This document shows positions 34,882-46,514 of a stretch of 64,000 bases of DNA, in pieces. The first letter of the stretch is position 1; every line of letters starts with the position of its first letter. The DNA lies in contig JACGCM010001403.1 of NCBI GenBank assembly GCA_014058105.1, forward strand, positions 124,001-188,000, in the 5' to 3' direction. The translations under genes were made by a program, and so were the position numbers. Below the pieces are notes generated by a model. The model saw only the letters and a list, made by a program, of their open reading frames with translations, made no database searches and had not been told where the DNA came from. The stretch comes from Kingdonia uniflora (taxonomy: Eukaryota > Streptophyta > Magnoliopsida > Ranunculales > Circaeasteraceae).

Positions 34882-34886
34882 ATGAC

Positions 34887-36330
34887 AAAATGTAACGATG
34901 ATGATGATGACAGAGACGATGATGGTATTACTATCCCAAAAACAATGGCCATTCTAGGTTATTTTGTGGTAAGGGTTAAATGATACTTCTCACTTTATTG
35001 CTGCAATATGTTTATATTTACCTCTGTAAACTTCAATTTGTAAATGTAAGTTGTTTCTTTAATATAAGGTTACGTTATGAAATGTCGACATAAGCCCTGA
35101 GTTGAGATAAAAATAAAAATTCAGTATAACCATGGAGTTACGGTTCGTTGCAATGCAGTTATAGTAATAAATGTTGATGTAAACCATAAGATATTGTTGT
35201 TTTCAATATTTATCAATGTAACGTAAAAGTTACGGTAATTTATTGCGACGTAACCACTAACTTCAGTTATAATGTACGGTCGTTTCACTGAACTTATGAC
35301 GGTTACAAGATTCTGTTGTGTCCTGAATTTTCCAAATATATAGGTCCTTAGAGGAAGAGGAATATGACCCTGACTATCGTATGTTTCTAAATGCAATGAG
35401 GGCTATAGGAAATATCTAATGATAAGTTAATATGTTGTAATCATAGATGGTCATATTCAAGCACAAATAGAGTTCGCCCGTGAGTTCACATCTGAAGAGC
35501 CTACCAATAAGACTACCCCATGTGATGCCGAGTCCCATGTAGAGCAATAGTAGCATTGTTTGTTTATGTTTTTATTTTCTTATTTTTGCACTTGTAAAAA
35601 CTTCAATCAAGAATAAATAAATTTTCTTGTAATTTATTGTTTTAATTTCTCGTAAGAATACGTCATCATGGAAAATGCAAACATAAATTTCAAATTCTCT
35701 AATTTTTTAATTTTAAAATATGTATTGCCAAATATGCTATGTTTTAGGTATATTAACATGAAAAAAAACAATGATTGGGAGTGAATAGAAGACTGCACTC
35801 TTATGAGGTCTTTAAAAAATTTATCAACGAGGGAACTCCTAATCTTATTGAAGATGAATGAGGTTTTCGGAGGACAGTAAGGGACCAATTTGACTTTCGA
35901 CAATGGACGGTGTGAGATTATGATGATATAAAAAATCGTTTATCTAGTATTTGAAGTGCTTGTGACAAGTGTTATGCTTTTAGGGTATCTGCTGGAAAAA
36001 AAACTATACGTGTGCCCCACCTTTAAATGTTATTAAGATGGCAAGAGAAGATTGGACTAAAACATATGATACGTAGTTCATGTTTAAAGCATGGTACGAT
36101 ATTCTCAACAAAGATTACATTATACCATCGAGTTCATTAGCTGGGTAGGATACAACTAATACAGATATTAATTTTATTTATTAATGTCATGATTCCATTT
36201 TTTATGCAAACACCCTTCCTTTATTCTGCAAGGCATTTTTGAAGATACACATTAACATTAAAATAATGCCAAAATAATCAGTTTTACAACAAGTGAATAA
36301 GACAATTTATATTGAGTTCAATGATTTGTT
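34887..36330 (+). pseudogene. Unrecognised coding remnant, left part of PMD element B
   Basis: Short plus-strand pieces look coding. They are an acidic stretch (CNDDDDDRDDDGITIPKTM) at about 34,893-34,955, followed by a donor-like GGTAAGGG, and EEEEYDPDYRMFLNAMRAIG at about 35,347-35,410. Further weak pieces occur at 35,770-36,100, broken by stops. The solo LTR interrupts this sequence at its left. The YDPDYxMFL pattern reminds me of uncharacterised plant proteins with acidic linkers. I do not assign a function. Confidence 0.3.
35050..35310. repeat. TTACGGT-type motif cluster, left of PMD element B
   Basis: GGTTACGTTA, AGTTACGGTTCG, GCAGTTATAG, AACGTAAAAGTTACGGTAAT and GACGTAACC fall within about 250 bp. 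This is the same motif set that flanks PMD element A. Confidence 0.5.
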
Positions 36331-37190
36331 TCTACTGCAATGTAAAGGCTAGAGGTAGCACGGCCGATGTCGATGCTTTTGTCAGAGCTGCTTTGGAGGA
36401 AAAATCAGGTAACTATCAGCTTTCATAACCTACCAACCAAAATGGGAGAAGCTGAAGTACCCCAAGCAATACATGTTCAAAACTCTTGGCTTTCCATCTG
36501 AACATTCTTCACTTCGGTTAACATCAATGTCTGGGGAAGGCACATACATTGGAGAAGACCCGCATGTATCTATCTTTGATTTTTTTCGAAGCTATAGATA
36601 AGTTTCTCAAAATAGATTCCTTGACCTTAATGTAATCAAATTTGTAACTCAGCTTAGTGATATTTGAATTAAAGAACTGCCCAACAGCCTAAAATCTGCA
36701 GTTACCATCTGGTTGAACATCTTCCATGTCGCTAATATATTGAGCCAAAACTCTAGGAATCTTATCGATCCACTTGCTTGTTAGATCATGGTTAGTAATG
36801 TTACCTACATAAATATGTCACCTGCCGCTTCATCTTTCGTCTCCCGCGCAACTAACCTCACTCTAAGGGATGTCATCCTCCTCGATATCAATCCTTCCCT
36901 TCACTTTTTGTAAAGAAGAACCATTGTGGATGTCTACCTTGACTTTTGTGCAGGAATTACTACTTCTGTCACTCCACCGATTAAAATCCCCACAATCGAA
37001 TTAATAAAATCTCCATAACCAATATGGACCACCTGAGTGGCCTCCCTAAGCTTTGGTAGTGCTTCATGAATTATAAATTTATGCATTATAAACATAATTT
37101 TAAATTGTCACAATACCAATATAAATATATGCAAATATGTAAATATCCATATGAGATAACAATAGTATGTATTTAGAGCATTTACATTAC
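36330..37190 (-). other. Weakly coding sequence downstream of PMD B
   Basis: The minus strand has a short coding-like piece (HEALPKLREATQVVHIGYGD, about 36,990-37,070) but no recognisable domain. The rest of the stretch is AT-rich and non-coding. Confidence 0.25.
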
Positions 37191-39133
37191 ACCTCAACAT
37201 GTTTCGTCCTCGAACTCTACTTGAGTTGAAACCTTCCCTTTCTTTGACTGGACAACTTTCTCAAACAAAGCATCTTTACGACTACTTGGGACCGGTTGGG
37301 ATGAATTTATATTTTTCTTTGATGGGGGCCGTCTTCCTACTGAATGCAACACTATCTTGGAGAACGTGAATATGACTTCTCAACAATAACCATTCCATGT
37401 AAATATCAGTACAATCTTAAGCATTGACCACCTTTGGCCTACATATCTCGTTGGGACCTCCACAGTCCCACCTATCTTGATCCCACACGTAACCTACTCG
37501 CGCTTTACCAATATCTTTAGATCTAGCCGTCTTTCGTGAAACAAAATTTATCAAGGGTGGTGCAATGCATTACACAATGTTAAGTTGTCTTAATACCCTC
37601 ATGGGCTCATATGCCTCAAGGATGTTAAACCATCGAAAAATACCACTGTAGTAAGCCCTTTGGCTCATTGCCTTCGTGGTACTCTTTTCAGCAAGATAAG
37701 GATAAAAAATAACCAGCAGTAATTGAAAGGGAAAAGTTAGTTAAGTGAACGCATGCTAAAGGATACGGTAGAAAAGAGGACATTGCTTAAGCTTATACGA
37801 TTGTAAGCATAAATACGACTCAAACACAACACATATCTAGTATATTATGTTTAAAAAGAAGAAAAGCAAGTAATCCTGAATGTTAGGACGTAATAAGCAC
37901 TTACGGGGCTAATACACCACGTGTCTAGGTAATTAGTTTAGTAATTAATAACCTTGAACAACATCACTCACCTTCTCTTTCTTGTACTTATCTAAATGTT
38001 CCCTTAATTTTACAAGGTTTCTTGCTACACTGCCTTTTTTCTTTGTCTGTGGAACCCACTTTAGGATGCAAGGATCAGTGTCTTTGTATACAAGGTTTAC
38101 AGTGGGAGTGAGGCCGTAAGGAAGCTTGAAATGTTTATGCACCCATCCCTACATAGACATGGGGAAGTTTAATTAAGGCAATATTATAACTCCCTACATT
38201 TTGTAAATAGCACAGCTAATAAGCACAATTTTATTTTTGTCGAGAATGTACCTCAATAGATGGCATATGACCCAATATCTCTAGACAAATCTACTTAACA
38301 GCGACACCAAGTTGTCGGAATAGATGAACAAGTAATGCCATGCCCTAAGCATAATTCTAAACTTTTGGGATATCCTCCAAAAGTAAGATAAACTTTATGT
38401 GTATCTTGGTGCCACTCTTGTCACTATACAATAGGGATCCAACGAGATGAAGTATATACGCTCAAGTAGCTCTCTGTTACTCTACCTAACCAGATGCATC
38501 AATACATCCACAAGTACCACCAGCGATAAACCTAGTCTGGAGGGTATGAAGTTTGACCAGGCAAGTTTGAACAATTTTTTTACTAATCTCTTGCAAAGTA
38601 AAACAAAGAAGTTTCACCGCCTTGCTTGAAAAATATGCCAACGCCGTCTGCTGTTCAGCCAGAACTTAAAGTTATAAGCTTTTCAATGTCATCCGGAGTT
38701 ATCGTCATCTCTTCGTTACAGGTGTGAAAAGTATTTGATTATGAAAACTACCTATCAAGAAAGTTGTTAACGAAAACTTTGTTGTTTTGGGGGTAGGAAG
38801 CTGCTTCAGCTACAAGGCCAAAACCGATCGACTATATCATGGCTTGTAAGCTTTGGTACTCATTTGCTAAAGGCCATTCCATAACATTCTCCATATGCTG
38901 AACAACCTTAATAATTTTACAGTTCCATCTTTTACCTTTCCAAATTTTAGAAGTTCGATGTGATTCGTACATCTCCAGAATTGTTGAATGTTCTTGATCA
39001 CGGGGAAAGATTTAGGATCACCTCCATCGGAGTCAATTCCTGATTCATAGGGATCATTATAATTGATTTGATCTACGTTCTCTTCATCAGAACTCTCTTT
39101 TGCTGTAACATTGGCCCTCTTAACCCTAGCCAT
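37190..39133 (-). pseudogene. Plant mobile domain (PMD) protein remnant, element B
   Basis: The start is placed at the ATG at 39,133 (MARVKRANVTAKESSDEENV). In order on the minus strand there follow GLVAEAASYPQNNKVF; EEMTITPDDIEKLI (about 38,690), the 'GEMTITLDDVAALL' block; VYILHLVGSLLYSDKSGTKI with a YA-GMALLVHLFRQLGVA core (about 38,300-38,440); PCILKWVPQTKKKGSVARNL to VQGY (37,945-38,075); MRVLRQ (about 37,590); and a basic tail, KKNINSSQPVPSSRKDALFE (about 37,290). All are PMD hallmarks in the correct order. Gaps at about 37,650-37,940 and 38,145-38,240 are probably introns. Frameshifts and stops are present. MRVLRQ and the layout match PMD A, so this is an inverted relative. Confidence 0.7.
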
Positions 39134-39380
39134 TATGCACAAATTTCCACAAATAACCGTAAGACACCTTTTACCTCAAATAAATGAAATACAACCAGCA
39201 TAACACGTTTTTTGGATCTTCCCAAAAAATTTGTTATGTCAAAAATATATACCATAACCAAGTTAATACGGTTAAGAATTTGGGAAGTGGATGTTTGATT
39301 ACGGTAAACATACACACCGTACATAGTAATTTATGTGTCCCAATATCGCTGAAAAGGATTTAAGCTAGGTTATGGCCGAG
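39134..39380. repeat. TTACGGT-type motif cluster upstream of PMD element B
   Basis: TAACCGTAAGAC, ATACGGTTAAG, ATTACGGTAAAC and ACACCGTACATA lie directly 5' of the PMD B start codon. This places the motif in the promoter and terminal region of the element. Confidence 0.5.
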
Positions 39381-40344
39381 TAATTTCAAAATAATCCTTA
39401 GAAGCCAAAGACTTCATTAACTCAGAATTGGGGGTTTTAATTTAAAGTTTTAAATGGCATTAATAATTCTAAAATATGGTAAACTACTAATTAAGGGAGC
39501 AGATACGGCGGCAGATTTGGAAGAGCAGACCAAAAGGTGTTGGTCCACTGAAAGGATGGATGGGTTCGGCCTTCTCTCACTGACAAATGCGTAGTTAGTC
39601 CGCTGAACAGATGTACTTCGCTATTATAGAAAGAGCTTGATGACTCCTATCGCTACACGTGGCCTCCTACTCCTAAGTGAGTCTCTTTACTTTAAACAAT
39701 AACCGTACCTTGATTTCACGATAATGGTGTGAGATATCTCCTCAAGACTACAAATAAAAGGCAGTTTTGAGAAAGATAGAGAGAGATGGTGGTAATTGGG
39801 AAAGGAGAGATGATAGGGAGATGTTTAGAAACCTTTTTTGGAGTCATTCTGGGAGCGAGAGATTGTGATTTTGAAGAGGCAGTTGCTCCAATAAAAGATG
39901 GAAGCGGTTGGTAAGGTTTCAATGGTTGTGGAGGGAACAATTGATTTAAGAGCATGGAACTTTTCTTTCAAAACCCAAAGAAAGCTAGACTTTACAGATG
40001 TAATAATCCCCATATTAAATAAGACATGCTCCCACCTCTAAGAGGATTACATAAATAAATGAAAAATGAAACCAAATGGATACGCCAGTAATTGAGATGG
40101 TTATGGTAATAAAAGATTGGCATATCTATATATAGGTTTTTTTTTCTTCAGAAGGCCGATCTTTTAATAGATAACTGAGATAACAATAGCTGCAAATAAA
40201 ATAACATATTAAAATAATAGTTTACCAAAGTTATAGTTGTAGACCCTACAACCTCGGGATAGTTGTAAAAGCCCAAAAATAAATTATAAAAGTGGAACAT
40301 GACAATTCACATGCCAACCATTTGAGCACAGAATACAGAACTTA
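39381..40344. other. Low-coding stretch with two overlapping minus-strand frames
   Basis: Frames at 39,716-39,955 and 39,825-40,013 (minus) overlap in different phases. The first is rich in Pro, Ser and Leu (LFPPQPLKPYQPLPSFIGAT) and could pass for the start of an organelle-targeting peptide, but no mature domain follows. GA-rich DNA at 39,765-39,830 resembles a plant 5' leader in the antisense direction. I see no certain gene. Confidence 0.25.
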
Positions 40345-40369
40345 GAGCATCTCTAGCAGCGAGTGTGGG
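40345..40369 (+). repeat. Left terminal inverted repeat of the Harbinger element
   Basis: GAGCATCTCTAGCAGCGAG followed by TGTGGG, with target-site TTA immediately before it. It pairs imperfectly with 46,698-46,720. Confidence 0.8.
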
Positions 40370-40474
40370 TTCTGACACCCTGGCCCACCAAACCCACAAC
40401 TCACACTCTTCTCCTCCAAACAGTGTGACTTTGCCAACGTGTTTTTTTTTTTTTTTCACTTTAGAAGAGATTAA

Positions 40475-40528
40475 AACACCGCGCGGTGTTCCTTTCACCT
40501 CGCGATAAAAAGAACACCGCGCGGGGTT
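40475..40528 (+). promoter_or_regulatory. CG-rich promoter-like module upstream of the PMD gene
   Basis: The perfect palindrome AACACCGCGCGGTGTT (40,475-40,490) is followed by CTCGCGATAAAAAGAACACC and GCGCGG (to about 40,525). The second part, CGCG-aTAAAAaGAACACCG-GCGG, is the module that also precedes the transposase and Myb genes. Here it points toward the PMD start codon, 120 bp away. Confidence 0.6.
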
Positions 40529-40647
40529 TTAAACACCGCCGCAATTTCTGTATACTCAAATGTTACTTCGACTATTGTCAAAAAAATTACATTTACCTCT
40601 CTCAAAAATACCCTGGTAAAAAAAATTTCAATTTCAAAAAAATCAAA

Positions 40648-42827
40648 ATGCAAATGCCAGAGGGAGAGCCACACCCCAGTACTCTGCCTGAGTTTAGAGG
40701 AAAAAGAGATCCTGAGCGTTCCGTAACTCACTCGAAGTCCGGAAGGAAGAAAAAGTGGGTGGAATTTGAAGATGTTCAACCCCAAGATATACCAAACCCA
40801 ACCGAAGATAACTTCCCGCGGAGATGTATTACCCAACTCCCAGACGGAGTCAGTCACATCTATTACACGGAAAAGGAACTCACGGTAAGTTTCAGTGTAA
40901 TTGTGAAATTGTTTTTCCTATATATCAAGTGTTTAACAAAATGCCTCAATGAACAGAATCGGGATTCGATGCGTGTTCATGGCACATTCACTACGGTGTT
41001 CAAAGTGTGGAAGGATATTGCCACACTTCCAGCTGTAAGGGACGCCGTGGTGAATATTTTTAGGCAGTTTATGGATATACGCTTGGGCAATTCGGATAAT
41101 CGGCTAATTCGGGCGCTTACAAAGCGTTGGTGGTCGACCACACATGTTTTTGTTCCTTTGTGCGGAGATAGGGGTCACTCCCCTCGATTTTACTATGCTG
41201 ACATCATTGCCCATCGGCCGATATCCGACACAGGTGCCATATGATGACGCATGGTCTATTTTATCCAATGCGAGGCAATTGCTCCCCAACATTGATTGCA
41301 GCCATATAAAGAGTGGGAACGTTAGCATTACACATTTGAAGACGTACTTGACCGTCGAAATCCATCGGGAGAATGATATTACTATCGCTCGTGCTTTTAT
41401 CCTCTTCATGATGGGGCATTTGTGGTTCCAAACGGCCAACGACACCGTCCTGCTTGGATATCGCGCGACCGTGAATGATTTGGACTTGGCTGCCCAATAT
41501 GACTGGGGTTTTGCTATTCTTGCTTCCTTGTACCATGGTTTGGATACCGCAGTCACGACCGGGGGTGCCATCATTGGATTTGTGTAACTTCTTCCGGTAC
41601 GTTAACACCTTTTCCATTTACAAATCAAATATCTTCCAATAAACGTCTTAAATATAAATTCTAATTAATTTTTCTGTTATTCAAAATTGCAGTATTGGTT
41701 CTACGAGTATTGTGGAGTTGGTCACCCTATAGTCAAGGAAGAGGTAAAGTACCTGGCCTATCCGCGCCTTAGAGCATGGGAGAGGGGGAACAGGAGGAAA
41801 ACAAATGACCAGGCGGCCAATTTGTTTATTATAGGTAGATACCATATTGATCACCGTACTATTGAGACAATCACATGGGAACCTTGGTTCGATTCTGCAG
41901 TGTCTGAGATAGAGGACGTATTAAATGCAAAACTTTTATCCCGTAAAAGGATACCACTTCAAGTACCAAACGGAAACTGTGAATATTACTTGGGGGATAG
42001 ATGCTAGAGGCAGGTGACTGGCGAGGTGCGTATTCCTTTGGATCCTCCGCTTAGGATGTCGCCACATATTAGTCCAGCGACTTTACATGTGATGAGACAG
42101 GCCGGGTTCGTTGACCGTAAGCAGTTTGTGGTAGGGGAGGTGCGAGAGACTTACACCTCATACTGGGCTAAACAAATTTTGGAGGTAGGATACATGTTGA
42201 TAGATTCCTAGAGGATGGGGAATCTAGATCTGTTCGGACCGAGTGCACTTAGAGCTGGTTTTACATCCGTGGTGGTTACGTCAGCGTCGGTTCATAGCTT
42301 TTCCCAGGACTTCAGTCTGCCTGGCGAGGCGGAGAGGCCAGACCTGGGGTGGCACATGCAGTGGATAGGGCGGCGTGAGAACCTCCCCATAGCCCGCTTC
42401 AGGGACCCGTTACCCATGTCTTCATCCTATAACACAGAGGAGCTGTGGCACCTGACCCATGGTATGCAGCGACTCATCCTTGTAGAGTCTGCGCGGGACG
42501 CACAGAGGATCCAGGAGGTGGAGGAAGAGCTTGTTATTGCCCGTAGGCAAATTGGCAGTATAGATCATCAGTTATATGCCCATGTAAGTAATTTATTTAT
42601 ATATTTATTGCGGTTTTTTTTCTTAATGTCATATTTATTTTGTCAAAATATTTATAAAATTTCTTTGTCCCGTTCAGGACCTACAGCTGAGGTGGGGGAG
42701 TGACGTACGGGTGGTGCCGCTACCACCTGAAGGAGGCGCGAGGACGAGGCAGTGTAGATATGGTCCGCGAACCAGGGGAAGCAGTACTAGTCGCAGGGGG
42801 CGGGGTACTGGAGATGATTATGAGTAG
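40648..42827 (+). pseudogene. PMD protein gene inside the Harbinger element, four exons
   Basis: The ATG at 40,648 opens MQMPEGEPHPSTLPEF. Exons by splice consensus and reading continuity are 40,648-40,884, 40,957-41,596, 41,693-42,583 and 42,678-42,827. Introns start GTAAGT, GTACGT and GTAAGT and end CAG. PMD blocks are RWWSTTHVF with CAEIGVTPLDFTMLTSLPIG (about 41,125-41,210), HLKTYLTVE, FMMGHLWFQTANDTVLLGYR (about 41,400-41,465) and AAQYDWGFAILASLYHGLDT (about 41,490-41,550), then YWFYEYCGVG in exon 3 and an Arg/Gly-rich C-terminus (TSRRGRGTGDD). Defects are one frameshift near 41,143 and stops at about 41,584, 42,005 and 42,208. The last two look like TGG and CAG codons turned to TAG. If intact it would have about 640 residues. 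PMD proteins are nuclear; the role in a transposon is unknown. Confidence 0.8.
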
Positions 42828-43152
42828 ATATAAGTATTTTTATGCTTTTTTAGACGACGTAGAAGCTGTGTTTTGGTTATGTAGATGATTCTGAGTAAAC
42901 GATATATTTGCAGACGATATTTGGATGTTTTTAATGTTCATTAGCCATTATTATCTAATGCTGAAATTGACTGAAGTTTTTGTTGAAATTGATTATTTGT
43001 CTGCTTGATTAAATTTGCACTGAGGTGTTTTATATTTCTACAGACTATTTGGTGATGTTTTTAGGTTTTTGGTAGAGTTTCTTCAATCTCTAATCGAACT
43101 GACTATTTGTCTGTTCGAACTGACAATTTTGCACAATTTTGGAATACAAACA

Positions 43153-43225
43153 TAGATTTGGCAGTGAAATGAACACCGCGCAGTAAAAGGAACACCGTGC
43201 GGTGTTCATTTCACTGCCAAATCTA
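43153..43225. repeat. Near-perfect long hairpin upstream of the transposase
   Basis: The arms run TAGATTTGGCAGTGAAATG... and its complement for about 29 bp, with one mismatch. They are separated by a 15-bp loop AGTAAAAGGAACACC. The right arm and loop contain AACACCGTGCGGTGTT. It overlaps the promoter-like module. Confidence 0.75.
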
Positions 43226-43234
43226 GAATAAAAG
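43170..43234 (+). promoter_or_regulatory. CG-rich promoter-like module upstream of the transposase
   Basis: CACCGCGCAGTAAAAGGAAC then ACCGTGCGGTG (about 43,174-43,204) is the same module as at the two element ends. It points toward the transposase ATG, 138 bp downstream. A TATA-like AATAAAAG follows at about 43,227. Confidence 0.6.
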
Positions 43235-43343
43235 ACCCACAGCTTCTTCCCCTTTTACATTTCTCCCATTTTTACACCTCTCTTTCATTGGAAATACATC
43301 TACCTTCTAGTATTACACCCTTATCTCAACTCTACAGCCTCAA

Positions 43344-44680
43344 ATGTCTTCTTCATCATCCGATTCATCCATACCCAATCCACCAGGTTTATCGTCGTCG
43401 TCCTCAGATGATGATCTTATCTATAATTGTACGGTGACAGTTTGCACTCTGCACGAAGCTGCAGTAAACATAGTAGTTGAGGATGCAACTTTGAGTTATC
43501 ACGGGAGTGTCATGGGCCGTAAGGATAAGAGAAATAAGCGCGATCACCAATTGGGGCATTACAGCATTATACGAGACTACTTCCAGCCGAATTGCACATA
43601 TGAGCCATGGGAATTTCGGCGACGTTTTCATATGAGTAGAAACATGTTTATGCGTCTATTCGATGCAGTCGTTGCACATGATCATTATTTTTTCCAGAAA
43701 CCCAACAACGCCTGTTACTATAGGGTTATCACCGTACCAAAAGGTAGCTGCAGCACTACGTTTCCTAACCTACGGTGTTGCAGTAGATCTTTTTGATGAA
43801 TACCTCCGAATAGAAGAAAGCACAACCTTGTTATGTGTGAAAAGGTTTTGTATTGCGGTTATATAAATTTTTGGCGAGGAATATCTTTGAGCACCAAACG
43901 CGGCCGACATCGAAAAGTTAAAAGCGATCGGAGAGTCCCAGGGATTTCCTGGCATGTTAGGAAGCCTTGATTGCATGCATTGGATATGGAAAAATTGTCC
44001 CAAAGCTTGGCACGGTCAATTTACTGGTCATTACCCCAAGGCGCCGCTGATTCTTAAAGCGGTAGCTTTACGCGACCTTTGGATTTGGCATGCTTTTTTG
44101 GGCTACCAGGGTCTAACAATGATATCAATGTCCTGCAACAATCACATCTTTTTACCGCCTGGCCGATGGTATCGCCCCGCCTTGTAATTATACAATTGTC
44201 GGGAAAGCTTATGATATGGGGTATTACCTAGCGGATGACATATACCCCAAATGGGGAACACTTGTCCAAACCATATCCAATCCGGTTACAGCGAAGCAAA
44301 ATTTTTTTGCTCAACAACAAGAAAGTTGTCGAAAAGACGTAGAACGGGCGTTTGGGATTTTACAATCTCGGTTCAATGTTGTAAAAAATCCGATGAAATT
44401 ATGGGACCCCCAGGTATTGAGCAATGTCATGAAGGCGTGCGTGATAATACACAATATGATCGTCGAAGAGAAACAAGGTGCATTCCCATCATACTTAGAC
44501 TACGATCCGACCGAGCCCTCAACTATCGAAGGAGAACCGTTCGATATTATACGCGAACGCGGAAGAATAGAATCTTTTATATCGAAAATAAACCGGATTC
44601 GAAGTCGAGAACTTCACTTTGATCTAAAGGATGATCTAATCGAGCATTTGTGGGCCGTGAAGAGAAATTTTCAAATCTAG
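43344..44680 (+). pseudogene. PIF/Harbinger DDE transposase (frameshifted)
   Basis: The ATG at 43,344 opens a Ser/Asp-rich head. Then come YEPWEFRRRFHMSRNMFMRL and FDAVVAHDHYF, the conserved plant Harbinger lead-in, and after a shift VAAALRFLTYGVAVDLFDEY. The catalytic triad survives at DNA level: Asp in GSLDCMHWIW (43,969), Asp in NNDINVLQQS (44,121) and Glu in RKDVERAFGILQSRF (44,342). The order and the DCMHW / VERAFG contexts are diagnostic of the DDE_Tnp_4 family. The three residues lie in three different frames, with frameshifts near 43,715, 44,100 and 44,160-44,216, and stops at about 43,864 and 43,888. The C-terminal frame, 44,216-44,680, is clean. It would cut and join the element at TTA sites together with the Myb protein. 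Confidence 0.92.
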
Positions 44681-44945
44681 TACTCTATTTTTTGTATTAT
44701 CTGAGTGTTATTCATGTAATTTAATGCTTCTTGTCGTACAAGTTTATTAAACAAGTTTTTGATATTGCATTAATCTTGTATTTGTTTTAACGTAATATTA
44801 TCGAAAATAAATATTTTGAAAGCAAGATTGTATTCTTCAATAGCAAAGTACATTATTCAGACGATTACATTATTGGAAGGTAAACTACATTCTTGGAAAT
44901 AAAACTCAAATATACAACAAAGTTAAATTATATTTCATCACCTAT
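44681..44945. other. Convergent 3' gap between transposase and Myb genes
   Basis: AT-rich, non-coding DNA between the two convergent genes. Polyadenylation-like AATAAA (44,807) and TTTGTATT signals are seen on the plus strand. Confidence 0.4.
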
Positions 44946-46417
44946 TCAAGTACCTGGTCCGCCCCTATTGGCCAGACGTTCCATTATCTTAGCTTGCCTT
45001 TGTAGATAGTATTGCAATTGATGTCTAGACAAAGTACTCAAGTCTTTCTCCATGATTTTGTGATCTTCCTTTGCTTGCTCCAAATCTATTTTGGTTTGCC
45101 AGTGTTGCATTGCTTCTGCTCTTCTTCTTTCCTTTTCTTGGTTCGCTTGCATCTTCTCCAACCGTAGTTCATCCAGCAGAGCATGGACACCGCTACTAGA
45201 TGCAGTAACACCCTCCAATGCCTTTTGTGATGCAATGTTCTTTCTGTGGAGTTTTTGGCCGATGGGCCTGCTTCCACCCTCATACAATGAACCATCTAAG
45301 TCAGAATTTGGGCCTGCGGATTGAGGTGTAGGTGGGCCGTCGGGGTCCTCCGATAGATTGTTTGATTCGACAGAGTTCCCCAGAGAAGAATTGTCCGATG
45401 TTCTCCTGGCCACATTCCTTGGTATATTCACCGCATGGTTCAACCCATCATCCCTTAGGTTGGCCAATCGCGGTTTTTGCGCCAAAATCTTATGCGCTTC
45501 ACGGTGTTTGAAGTCATTGCCGCCATTCAAGCCTTTATAAATTTTGTGTGCATCGTTTTCCTACAATTCGCAAAATTACCCAATACAAATAAATAACGTG
45601 TATATCCGCGATAAATAATTGAAATTGAGTTAAAGAAAACTATAACGTACCCGATCTTCTTCTGTTTTTCCGCTGATATTCCTAAATCGTTCTTGAGTAA
45701 CTAGCCCCTTGTACGCCACACATTGTGCATTAAGGGCATACTACTGAGATTTGGTCGACCCGCATGATCGTCGTGTGGGGAACTCGGGGTCTCGGTTAAA
45801 GGCAATGCTGACCTTTTGATAGAAAGTAAATCCCTTTGTACGGCCATTAACATTTACAGAAGTTGTTATCCACGCCCTTGCAAGACACGTAAAGTCTGCG
45901 TCCGTCCAATGCATTCCAGCATCATCCGTCTCGTCCAAAAACTCAGCATCTTCTGACACTTGCACGATTGGTCTTTATTTTGCGGGTGCTCTTTTCTTCT
46001 TCCTTTTCCTTTATCTTTCTGGGGAGCCGCCGCTTCAGTAGGTATTGACGCATTTGCGTCACTTTGACTGTGTTGAGTAGATTCGCCATGGAATAGATAG
46101 TTCTGAAAGTAATTTGGCGGTTGAAAACCTTGAGGTTGAGTGAGCGGATAGGGTTGATAGTACGGGATAAACGCCTGAAGTTACGGCTGAGATAATGCAA
46201 ATGGACTTTGATATTGTCCATAACTGGGATCCCCTTGCGACATAGTAAACGAAGGTGGGGTCTGTGATTGGAATTGAGGTTAAAATTGCGATGGGTTTTG
46301 GTAGAGGTATGAAGTGAATTGTGGTGATGGGTGTTGAGCGAATGGTGTTGAAGGTGGGTTTTGGGAGGATGGGGTCGACGGTGTAGAGCTATTACCACTA
46401 GTGCCGGAGTTCGCCAT
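44946..46417 (-). pseudogene. Harbinger Myb/SANT-like partner protein
   Basis: The ATG at 46,417 (MANSGTSGNSSTPST) opens a Gln/Pro/Ser/Tyr-rich head (46,417-45,990) with a nuclear-signal-like KDKGKGRRKEH. The Myb/SANT-like domain follows at 45,741-45,965 with MHWTDADFTCLARAWITTSV, KGFTFYQKVSIAFN and a GRPNLSS/TRRS region where frames shift. An intron is likely at about 45,560-45,650. The C-terminal exon, 44,946-45,530, encodes KHREAHKILAQKPRL, a Ser/Pro linker and a coiled coil (LEKMQANQEKERRRAEAMQH) ending SRHQLQYYLQRQAKIMERLA. That is the NAM-associated-like C-terminus seen in these proteins. This protein binds the element ends and recruits the transposase. Frameshifts near 45,960 and a few stops in the head are present. 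Confidence 0.85.
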
Positions 46418-46514
46418 TTGGGGAGAGCGTAGAGGTTCTCCTCTATACTAGGGTTTCTTGGTTTTGGGTGAGAAGAAGGAGCCGGGGAGGTGTTCTAGAG
46501 AAATAATTTAGTTT

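Noticed and set aside
41104..41617. Minus-strand ORFs of 118-156 codons across the Harbinger PMD gene
   Set aside because: They are antisense to PMD exon 2, whose plus-strand product has clear PMD motifs and splice sites.
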